Assembly: GCA_023388675.1 (NCBI GenBank)
Contig: JAEWFU010000476.1
Span: 1-5,977, forward strand
DNA: 5,977 nt
Source of the DNA: Pseudomonadota bacterium
GTDB taxonomy: Bacteria > Pseudomonadota > Alphaproteobacteria > Rhizobiales > Rhizobiaceae
Direction of reading: 5' to 3'
A model generated the notes under the pieces. The model did no database searches and was not told where the DNA came from. It saw only the letters and a list, made by a program, of their open reading frames with translations. This document shows positions 1 through 4,827 of the stretch, in pieces. Position numbers and translations under genes: made by a program. Every line of letters starts with the position of its first letter. The stretch's first letter is position 1.

Positions 1-2
1 CT

Positions 3-638
3 GTGGCCAAGGTGCGGGCTCTGCGCAAGCTGTGGTCCAAGGCTCAGGAAGCCTGCGGCATTCCGCCTTCGCCGACCAAGGTGCACGTCGAGTCATCGTA
101 CCGGATGATGAGTGCGCGGGCGGTCGAGACGAACATCCTGCGCTCGACGCTTGCGGCGTTTGCCGCGGCGGCCGGCGGGGCCGACACGATCAGCGTGCTG
201 CCGCATACGCTTCCGCATGGATTGCCAGAATCCGCCGCGCGGCGGCTTGCGCGCAATGCCCAGCTCATTCTAGCGAACGAGACCAATCTGAGTTTGCTCG
301 GCGATCCGCAGACGGGCTCCGAGGATCTGGATATACTCACCGCTTCGCTCTGCGAGGCGGCGTGGGAGGAATTCCGGCAAATCGAATCCGAAGGCGGTCT
401 GCTCGCCAGTCTCGCTGCGGGTCGGCTTCAGAAGCGGGTGGTCGAGGCCCGCGAAAGGCGCGCGCAGCGCCTGCGCGATGACCGATTGAAGATCGTCGGG
501 ACCACGCTGCACGCGCATGCCGGTGATGAAGAAGCTGCGCCCACCCTTTCGACCGAACGCCGCAATCCGCCGGCCGACGGCGTGGTATTCTGCGAGAATC
601 TACCGCCCGTCCGCCTCGACGCGTTTCTGGACGACTGA
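3..638 (+). CDS. mutA: Methylmalonyl-CoA mutase small (beta) subunit, C-terminal part (5' end outside window)
   Basis: This is the 3' part of a methylmalonyl-CoA mutase family gene; the frame is open to the left edge, so the GTG at position 3 is an internal Val. The mutase interconverts methylmalonyl-CoA and succinyl-CoA in the cytoplasm during propionyl-CoA use. Numbering from that Val, the visible protein carries the conserved end of the mutase TIM barrel: SSYRMM (31-36), NILRSTLAAFAA (44-55), GGADTISVLP (58-67), GLPESAARRLARNAQLIL (73-90) and a DP.TGS element (101-106). A helical stretch (about 112-165) follows, then a short hydrophilic tail ending in LDAFLDD. There is no C-terminal cobalamin domain (no DxHxxG) before the stop, which indicates the non-catalytic small subunit that pairs with the B12-binding large subunit. 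The large-subunit gene does not follow here; the next gene is convergent. Family assignment is firm; small versus truncated large subunit is inferred from length and tail. Confidence 0.85.
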   Translation: MAKVRALRKLWSKAQEACGIPPSPTKVHVESSYRMMSARAVETNILRSTLAAFAAAAGGADTISVLPHTLPHGLPESAARRLARNAQLILANETNLSLLGDPQTGSEDLDILTASLCEAAWEEFRQIESEGGLLASLAAGRLQKRVVEARERRAQRLRDDRLKIVGTTLHAHAGDEEAAPTLSTERRNPPADGVVFCENLPPVRLDAFLDD

Positions 639-661
639 CCGCGCCGTTTGTTGCGACCAGT
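639..661. other. Convergent gap between mutase and Gre genes
   Basis: These 23 bases separate the mutase stop (TGA) from the Gre stop (TAG on the opposite strand). I see no hairpin plus T-tract in either direction, so transcripts from both sides probably run into the opposing gene or end by Rho-dependent termination. Confidence 0.6.
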
Positions 662-1129
662 CTAAACGCCGAGTTCGACGATCTCCCATTCCTTGCCGCT
701 GACGGTCACAACGTCTCCGACGCTCTTGCCGAAAAGCGCCTGTGCCATGGGCGAAACGTGGGAAATCTTGCCGTCGGAGACATCCGTCTCGTCCTCGCCG
801 ACGATCTTCCAGGTGCGACGTTCATCGTCCTCATTGACGATGGTGACGTGCATGCCGAAACGCACGACCTTGTCGTCATGCGGCTCTGACAGTTCCGCCG
901 TTTCACGCCGCGCATTCCAGTAGCGCAGATCGCGCGAAACGAGTGCGATCCGTTCGCGCACGCCTTCCGCTTCCGCGCGTGCCAGTTCCTCGCGCAGTCG
1001 CGTCACTTCATGATCGATTGCGGCGAGCCCTTCGCGGGTCACAAGATTTCGGTGTTGGCTGACGGGCCGCTCGCCAATATCGGGCAGCGCCCCGTCGCCA
1101 TCGTCTTCTCGGGTAAAAGCTCTGCTCAT
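662..1129 (-). CDS. GreA/GreB-family transcription elongation factor with short coiled coil
   Basis: The 155-residue protein is Gre-like. Gre factors enter the RNA polymerase secondary channel and stimulate cleavage of backtracked transcripts. After a polar N-terminal tail (1-28, starting MSRAFTRED) comes the family start motif LVTREGL (29-35), then a helical region (36-80), then a C-terminal FKBP-like domain (about 87-153) with KIVGEDE (108-114), the signature IS.VSPMAQALFGKSVGD (122-139) and a final WEIVEL. The helical hairpin is shorter than in E. coli GreA/GreB, and the acidic tip motif GD.SENA.Y is absent; the region reads RERIALVSRDLRYWNARRE instead. It may be a divergent subgroup that binds polymerase without canonical cleavage stimulation, or a GreB/Rnk-like regulator. 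ATG at 1129 fits the family N-terminus, but no clear Shine-Dalgarno precedes it. It is convergent with the mutase gene and divergent from the Tat-protein gene. Confidence 0.9.
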   Translation of the reverse strand: MSRAFTREDDGDGALPDIGERPVSQHRNLVTREGLAAIDHEVTRLREELARAEAEGVRERIALVSRDLRYWNARRETAELSEPHDDKVVRFGMHVTIVNEDDERRTWKIVGEDETDVSDGKISHVSPMAQALFGKSVGDVVTVSGKEWEIVELGV

Positions 1130-1156
1130 GACGTGAATTTAGGATCGAACCCCGAC

Positions 1157-1176
1157 ATCGGCAAGCGCAAGCCGAT
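1157..1176. repeat. Perfect 6-bp inverted repeat ATCGGC-N8-GCCGAT
   Basis: ATCGGC (1157-1162) and GCCGAT (1171-1176) are exact inverted copies flanking AAGCGCAA. The right arm overlaps the left arm of the next repeat (1168-1175), so the two hairpins could not form together in one RNA. It could be a regulator site or a chance element. Confidence 0.5.
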
Positions 1177-1210
1177 TTGCCGGTCGTGGCACGCTTCCTG
1201 CTTCGGCTTG
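1168..1210. repeat. Perfect 8-bp inverted repeat CAAGCCGA / TCGGCTTG
   Basis: CAAGCCGA (1168-1175) and TCGGCTTG (1203-1210) are exact inverted copies 27 bases apart. The pair shares bases with the repeat at 1157-1176 and interlocks with the pair 1179-1185/1214-1220, so the three arms could make alternative folds in a transcript. Confidence 0.5.
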
Positions 1211-1220
1211 TCTGACCGGC
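1179..1220. repeat. Perfect 7-bp inverted repeat GCCGGTC / GACCGGC
   Basis: GCCGGTC (1179-1185) and GACCGGC (1214-1220) are exact inverted copies 28 bases apart; the right arm ends 16 bases before the ATG of the Tat-protein gene. Occlusion of the start region by the stem would be possible if it lies in the mRNA leader, but this is inference. Confidence 0.45.
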
Positions 1221-1236
1221 CGGGATTGTATCGAAG

Positions 1237-2610
1237 ATGGACAGACGGAAGTTCCTCGCAACAGGTGTTGGCCTCGCTCTCGGCGGGCTTGCAACGCGTG
1301 CAGATGCTTCGTCACTGGCGGACCTGACCGTGAGCGCCGCCATCCGCGGCTCCATAAACGCTGAAGAATTCGGCGTCCGGCCCGGCGCCGTCGACGATCA
1401 GAGCCGTGCGTTCCAGAAGATGCTCGACGCGGCCGGCGAGCGCGGTGCTCCCGTATTCCTGCCGCCGGGCGATTATGTCGTCTCCAACATCCGCTTCCCG
1501 CGCGAGACGCGGCTGACTGGCGTTCCCGGCACGACCCGCATCGTCTACGGCGGCGACGGCTTCCTTTTCGTCGCCGAAGATGCCTCGACCGTGGATCTGA
1601 CGGGTCTTTCGATCGACGGCGCCAACCGGCCGCTCCGCGAACAGACCCAGGCGCTGGTCGAGATGCGCCGTGTGGCCTCCTTCGCCATAGACCGATGCGA
1701 AGTGACCGACAGCGCGCGCTCGGCAATCGCGCTCGAACGCGTTTCGGGCTCCGTCGAGCGCTCGACCATCACGGGTGCTGCCGACTATGCGCTCTACAGC
1801 GTCGAGGCCGGCCGGATGCGGATCGCATCAAACGTCGTCGCCGACTGCGCCGATGGCGGCATTCTCGTTCATCGCTGGGAGGCGGCGGGCGACGGTTCAA
1901 TCGTCATCAACAACCGTATCGAGCGGATCGGCGCGCGCAGTGGCGGCACCGGCCAATATGGCAACGGCATCAATGTCTTCCGCGCCGACAACGTTATCGT
2001 CGCAAACAACCACGTCGCCGACTGCGCCTTCTCCGCCATCCGCGCCAACAGTGCCGGCAACGTCCAGATCACCGGCAACCAGTGTCTGCGCTCGGGCGAA
2101 ACGGCCGTCTACTCCGAATTCTCGTTCGAGGGCGCGGTCATCAGTTCCAACATCGTCGACGGCGCGGCAATCGGCATATCCATCGCCAATTCCAACGAGG
2201 GCGGCCGCATGGCCGTTTGCAGCGGCAACATCGTCCGAAACCTCGTTGACGAGGCTCCTTATGAAGCCTTTGAGGCCGTCGGTTTCGGCATCGGCATCAG
2301 TGTAGAGGCCGACACGGCCGTGACCGGAAACGTGATTGAGAAAGCGCCGCGCTATGGCATGATGCTCGGCTGGGGGCCGTTCCTGCGAAACGTCGCGGCC
2401 ACCGGCAACGTCATACGCATGGCAGGCGAAGGCATCGCGGTCTCGGTGGTCGAAGGCACCGGGTCGGCGATTGTCGCCGACAACATCATCGAAGGTGTGG
2501 AGCGCGGCGTGGTTGGCTATCGCTGGGCCGACCCCGCCACCGGCGATCTCGCCGGCGATGACGAGACCCGCTTCGCGCATCTCGTGGTCGAGCGGAATCT
2601 CGTCAGCTAG
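1237..2610 (+). CDS. Tat-exported parallel beta-helix repeat protein (TIGR03808-like), function unknown
   Basis: The 457-residue protein starts with a twin-arginine signal, DRRKFLATG (2-10), a glycine/alanine/leucine core and a likely cleavage site ADA|SS (after residue 24), so a folded protein is probably exported to the periplasm. Residues 41-105 resemble the pectate-lyase-superfamily entry segment: EEFGVRPGAVDDQSRAFQ and FLPPGDYVVSNI, then RLTGVPGT. From about residue 110 onward it is built of beta-helix coils with a recurring asparagine turn (SNVV 198, NNRI 225, NNHV 257, GNQC 280, SNIV 304, GNIV 330, GNVI 364, GNVI 390, DNII 415, RNLV 453), spaced roughly 23-38 residues apart. This matches the rhizobial family known as twin-arginine-translocated uncharacterised repeat protein (TIGR03808), recalled from memory. 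A polysaccharide-binding or lyase role is possible, but no catalytic residues can be assigned. ATG 1237 is chosen because it places the RR motif at the N-terminus; its ribosome site is weak. Confidence 0.88.
   Translation: MDRRKFLATGVGLALGGLATRADASSLADLTVSAAIRGSINAEEFGVRPGAVDDQSRAFQKMLDAAGERGAPVFLPPGDYVVSNIRFPRETRLTGVPGTTRIVYGGDGFLFVAEDASTVDLTGLSIDGANRPLREQTQALVEMRRVASFAIDRCEVTDSARSAIALERVSGSVERSTITGAADYALYSVEAGRMRIASNVVADCADGGILVHRWEAAGDGSIVINNRIERIGARSGGTGQYGNGINVFRADNVIVANNHVADCAFSAIRANSAGNVQITGNQCLRSGETAVYSEFSFEGAVISSNIVDGAAIGISIANSNEGGRMAVCSGNIVRNLVDEAPYEAFEAVGFGIGISVEADTAVTGNVIEKAPRYGMMLGWGPFLRNVAATGNVIRMAGEGIAVSVVEGTGSAIVADNIIEGVERGVVGYRWADPATGDLAGDDETRFAHLVVERNLVS
2607..2610. other. 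Shared CTAG: overlapping stop codons of convergent genes
   Basis: The palindrome CTAG supplies TAG (2608-2610) to the Tat-protein gene on + and TAG (complement of 2607-2609) to the asparaginase on -. The two coding regions therefore overlap by four bases including both stops. Confidence 0.95.
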
Positions 2611-3611
2611 GCAAGTTCGGCGGTCGGCCTCAGCCGGCCGACCTCGATTCCGTTCCAGTTCCGCATCACGGGATTTGCCATCTCCTCGAGCGCGGCAACC
2701 AACCCGGCCTCATCGGCAAGCAGCTTCGCGAGGATCGCGGCCACCGCCACCTCGGCGGCCCGGCTGGCGCCGTCGTCGCACTTGATGGCGATGCCCAGAC
2801 CAAGCTCGGGCACGGCGCCGCAATAGACGCCTTCCGCGCCTGTCTTGACCATGATCCGGCCACTCGCCGCCTTCATCAGGCGGGTATCCAGCCGGTCTGT
2901 GCCTGCGACATAAAACGGTTCGGCCATGCAGGCGGCCAGGATGCGCCTGGCCGCGCGTGCGCGCTCCGTCCCGAGCCCCTGCCCCGTCGCCATGCGGGCA
3001 AAGCCGCGCGCCAGGTTCTTCAGCGGCACCGCATAGGTCGGGATCGAACAGCCGTCGGTGCCGCAAACATCGGCCCCGTGAGCGGCGCCGGTCACCGCCT
3101 CCATCGCCTCGCGCACCATCTCCTGCAGCGGATGCCCCGCGCGCACGTAGCCGCGATGCTCCAGCCCCACATGGCGGCATGTGCAAAGGAACCCGGAATG
3201 CTTGCCGGAGCAGTTGTTGTGGCGGGCGCCGGGCTTGCCGCCGCCGACCGCCAGCTCCAGCGCGGCCTCCTGCCGCGATGGCCAGTGCGCGCCGCACTCC
3301 AGCGCGGCCTCGTCCAGCCCGGCCTTTGCAAGCATGGCGGTCGCGAGTGCGGCATGTTCCGGTTCCCCGGAATGCGACGCGCCGGCCATGGCGATCTCGC
3401 GATCGCCGAAGCCGTAAGCATCGGCAGCGCCCGATTCCACCAACGGCAGTGCCTGAATGGACTTCACCGCCGATCGCGGAAAAACCGGCCGGTCGACGTC
3501 GCCGACCGAAAGCACCACCTTGCCGTCTGCATCGACCACCATGGCCGCGCCACGGTGCCGGCTCTCGACGATGTTACCGCGCGTGACTTCAACGAGGACT
3601 GGGTTTGCCAT
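2607..3611 (-). CDS. L-asparaginase, rhizobial (Asparaginase_II, ReAV-like) type
   Basis: The 334-residue protein belongs to the Asparaginase_II family, typified by Rhizobium etli AnsA/ReAV and unrelated to the E. coli-type enzymes. It is predicted to hydrolyse L-asparagine to aspartate and ammonia; no signal peptide is visible, so it is probably cytoplasmic. Characteristic segments are PVLVEVTRG (4-12), SRHRGAAMV (17-25), FPRSAVKSIQALP (44-56), MAGASHSGEPEH (75-86), NNCSGKHSGFL (132-142), GTDGCSIP (184-191) and MVKTGAEGVY (254-263). By analogy with the ReAV structure, recalled from memory, S47/K50 and S79/K256 would be the two Ser-Lys pairs, and C134, K137 and C188 the zinc ligands; all are present, so the enzyme looks intact. 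ATG 3611 is supported by GGTGAG a few bases upstream. It is divergent from the DUF3750 gene and no asparagine transporter or aspartase gene is adjacent, unlike the ans operon of R. etli. Confidence 0.93.
   Translation of the reverse strand: MANPVLVEVTRGNIVESRHRGAAMVVDADGKVVLSVGDVDRPVFPRSAVKSIQALPLVESGAADAYGFGDREIAMAGASHSGEPEHAALATAMLAKAGLDEAALECGAHWPSRQEAALELAVGGGKPGARHNNCSGKHSGFLCTCRHVGLEHRGYVRAGHPLQEMVREAMEAVTGAAHGADVCGTDGCSIPTYAVPLKNLARGFARMATGQGLGTERARAARRILAACMAEPFYVAGTDRLDTRLMKAASGRIMVKTGAEGVYCGAVPELGLGIAIKCDDGASRAAEVAVAAILAKLLADEAGLVAALEEMANPVMRNWNGIEVGRLRPTAELA
2622..2643 (+). terminator. 8-bp GC-rich hairpin just past the Tat-protein stop, possible weak terminator
   Basis: GGTCGGCC (2622-2629) and GGCCGACC (2636-2643) form a perfect stem with loop TCAGCC, starting 12 bases after the + strand stop. 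It lies inside the 3' coding end of the asparaginase, encoding part of its VGRLRP segment. Downstream + sequence is only moderately T-rich and has no U-tract, so efficient intrinsic termination is uncertain; the stem might instead stabilise the mRNA 3' end or be a by-product of coding sequence. Confidence 0.3.
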
Positions 3612-3678
3612 TATCTCACCGGAATTTCACGTTCCGAGGGCTGTAATCGCTCGCATCATTCAAGGCAAAGGCTTTCGC
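3612..3678. promoter_or_regulatory. Divergent promoter region between asparaginase and DUF3750 genes
   Basis: This 67-base spacer is less GC-rich than its flanks. It contains GGTGAG (3615-3620, - strand), a good ribosome site for asparaginase, and AAAGG (3667-3671, + strand), seven bases before TTG 3679. A weak -35/-10 candidate for asparaginase is TTGCCT (3668-3663) and TACAGC (3645-3640) with a 17-base spacer on the - strand. No clear + strand promoter is seen; it may lie within the 5' end of asparaginase. Confidence 0.4.
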
Positions 3679-4428
3679 TTGTTCCAGATTCTGAAGGGCA
3701 CATTCGCCATCTTCGTGGTCGTGTTCCTGTTGCCGGTAGCCGCGACCACGGCTTGGTGGGCTGCGCAGGATCGTCCCGCCACTTGGCGGGCGGCCAATTG
3801 GGGGGCCAGCGGCGTGCTGCCGCCCGCGCAGGAGGCCGGGGCCGCCATCCATGTGCTGGCAGCGCGCACCGGAGGCCTCAAGGGCGCTCTCTCGGTCCAT
3901 AGCTGGATCGTCATCAAGCGTCCCGGCGAAGCGAACTACGAGCGCTACGACAAGGTCGGCTGGGGTATGCCGATCCGGCGCAACGGCTATCCCGCCGACG
4001 CCCACTGGTATTCCAACCGGCCGTTCTTCGTCCATTCCATCACCGGCGCGGAGGCCGGGCGGCTCATTCCTCAGATCGACGCTGCAATCGGAAACTATCC
4101 CTGGCGCAACAATGGCGGCTATCGCATCTGGCCGGGGCCGAACTCCAACAGCTTCGTCGCTCATGTGCTGCGAGAGGTACCCGGCATCGGCATCAGGCTG
4201 CCGCCCAACGCCACGGGGCGCGATTACGCGCCGGGCTTCGCAGCCTTCCGCCTGGCGTCCGACTGGCGCGACCTGCACGTCACGCTGGGCGGGCTGGCCG
4301 GCTTCGCCGTTGGCGTTCGCAGCGGGCTCGAGGTCCATCTGCTCGGTCTCGTCGCCGGCGTGGATTTCGTGAACCCGGCGCTCAAGGTGCCGGCATTGGG
4401 CAGCGTCGGCATTGCCGACCTCTGGTAG
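3679..4428 (+). CDS. DUF3750 family protein, membrane-anchored or exported
   Basis: The 249-residue protein matches my recollection of the DUF3750 family, function unknown. Residues 8-29 form one hydrophobic segment after a short basic start (MFQILKG), giving an uncleaved anchor or signal peptide with the rest outside the cytoplasm. Next come DRPATWRAANWGASGVLPP (31-49), HVLAARTGGLKGALSVHSWIVIK (58-80), NYPWRNN (139-145), the motif WPGPNSNSFVAHVLRE (151-166) and a glycine-rich hydrophobic C-terminal region (203-246). The early His (H74, or H58) followed later by a polar residue at a helix start resembles the order in permuted NlpC/P60 or LRAT-like folds, but Ser replaces Cys; this is inference. 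The frame is open further upstream (ATG 3457), but that would overlap asparaginase antisense by about 155 bases and add non-family sequence. TTG 3679 with AAAGG seven bases upstream gives the expected N-terminus. The gene ends three bases from the convergent VOC gene. Confidence 0.82.
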   Translation: MFQILKGTFAIFVVVFLLPVAATTAWWAAQDRPATWRAANWGASGVLPPAQEAGAAIHVLAARTGGLKGALSVHSWIVIKRPGEANYERYDKVGWGMPIRRNGYPADAHWYSNRPFFVHSITGAEAGRLIPQIDAAIGNYPWRNNGGYRIWPGPNSNSFVAHVLREVPGIGIRLPPNATGRDYAPGFAAFRLASDWRDLHVTLGGLAGFAVGVRSGLEVHLLGLVAGVDFVNPALKVPALGSVGIADLW

Positions 4429-4431
4429 GCT
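4429..4431. other. Three-base convergent gap between DUF3750 and VOC genes
   Basis: The DUF3750 TAG (4426-4428) and the VOC TGA (complement of 4432-4434) are separated only by GCT. Any terminator must lie inside the opposing coding region; only a 4-bp hairpin (GTGC-GAGA-GCAC, 4441-4452) is seen beyond the + strand stop, too weak to call. Confidence 0.8.
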
Positions 4432-4785
4432 TCAGTTGCGGTGCGAGAGCACGTTGAGCAGCTTGCCGGTCGGGTCCTCGATGAAGAAGCGCCGCACGCC
4501 CCAGGGTTCGTCGGTCAGGTCGTGGATGAACGTGCAACCCATCGCCTTCGCCCTGCGATAGGCTTCGTCGACATCGTCGACTTCGATCGACAGGTCCGGC
4601 ACGGGGGTGCCGGAGCCACCTTCGGTCATAACGCTGACCTGCGGGTTTATCGCCTCCTCCGAGGCGAGCGTCACGATCCAGCCAAGGTCCATCACCGTGT
4701 CGAGCCCGAAGAGCCCGGCATAGAAATCGCGGACATCGGCAACCCGGTCCGACGCGATATTCGGAACGATGCGCAAAACCGTCAT
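4432..4785 (-). CDS. VOC superfamily (glyoxalase/bleomycin-resistance fold) protein
   Basis: The 117-residue protein has the length and pattern of a two-module vicinal-oxygen-chelate domain. Module one is RIVPNIASDRVADVRDFYAG (5-24) with the typical RDFY.GLFGLD, followed by a strand with GWIVTLAS (35-42). Module two is PDLSIEVDDVDEAYRRAKAMG (63-83), then EPWGVRRFFIEDPTGKLLNVL (93-113). Metal-dependent VOC enzymes usually carry His/Glu at the start of each module and near the end (for example DPxGxxxEL). Here those positions appear to be Pro/Asn, Asp/Ser and N111, so it is probably a non-metal binding or resistance-type member; substrate unknown. ATG 4785 has AGGAG (4794-4798) eight bases upstream. 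It follows the small secreted-protein gene by 42 bases on the same strand and may be cotranscribed with it. Confidence 0.88.
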   Translation of the reverse strand: MTVLRIVPNIASDRVADVRDFYAGLFGLDTVMDLGWIVTLASEEAINPQVSVMTEGGSGTPVPDLSIEVDDVDEAYRRAKAMGCTFIHDLTDEPWGVRRFFIEDPTGKLLNVLSHRN

Positions 4786-4793
4786 TTCGTCAT

Positions 4794-4798
4794 CTCCT
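4794..4798 (-). promoter_or_regulatory. Shine-Dalgarno of the VOC gene
   Basis: AGGAG on the - strand sits eight bases before ATG 4785. An earlier ATG (complement of 4791-4793) directly abuts the site and opens only Met-Thr-Lys before a stop, so the site selects 4785 as the true start. Confidence 0.7.
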
Positions 4799-4827
4799 GA
4801 ATGTTTGCATCGCCCTTGTCGACCGCT

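Larger units (their letters stand above)
1130..1236. promoter_or_regulatory. Divergent intergenic region between Gre and Tat-protein genes
   Basis: This 107-base spacer must hold the promoters of two genes transcribed away from each other. No convincing -35/-10 pair or Shine-Dalgarno is visible for either gene; GGGA at 1222-1225 is the only weak candidate ahead of ATG 1237. The centre contains three overlapping inverted repeats (annotated separately) and repeated GCAAGC/GCTTC words on both strands. The position suits an operator or a structured leader, but the function is unknown. Confidence 0.5.

Noticed and set aside
1139..1726. Arg-rich - strand open frame opposite the Tat-protein gene
   Set aside because: Strongly Arg/Ser-biased low-complexity translation typical of an antisense shadow; it also crosses the divergent spacer.
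2540..2555. Inverted repeat CCGGCG-ATCT-CGCCGG as a terminator for asparaginase
   Set aside because: It lies inside the Tat-protein coding region (around its TGDLAG residues), has no T-tract on the - strand side, and is about 50 bases past the stop.
3457..3678. Upstream extension of the DUF3750 coding region to ATG 3457
   Set aside because: It overlaps asparaginase antisense, its translation is Ser/Thr/Arg-rich and unlike the family, and TTG 3679 gives the expected membrane-anchor N-terminus.
3078..3902. Long + strand open frame opposite the asparaginase gene (274 codons)
   Set aside because: It is antisense to a well-supported enzyme, has no family-like motifs and no ribosome site, and such frames are expected opposite GC-rich coding sequence.
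4383..4416. Short direct repeat GGCATTG near the end of the DUF3750 gene
   Set aside because: Only two 7-base copies within coding sequence (ALGSVGIA region); explained by codon usage.
4782..4793. Tiny upstream open frame Met-Thr-Lys overlapping the VOC start (ATGA-type overlap)
   Set aside because: Its ATG directly abuts the Shine-Dalgarno, leaving no spacing for initiation; most likely chance.
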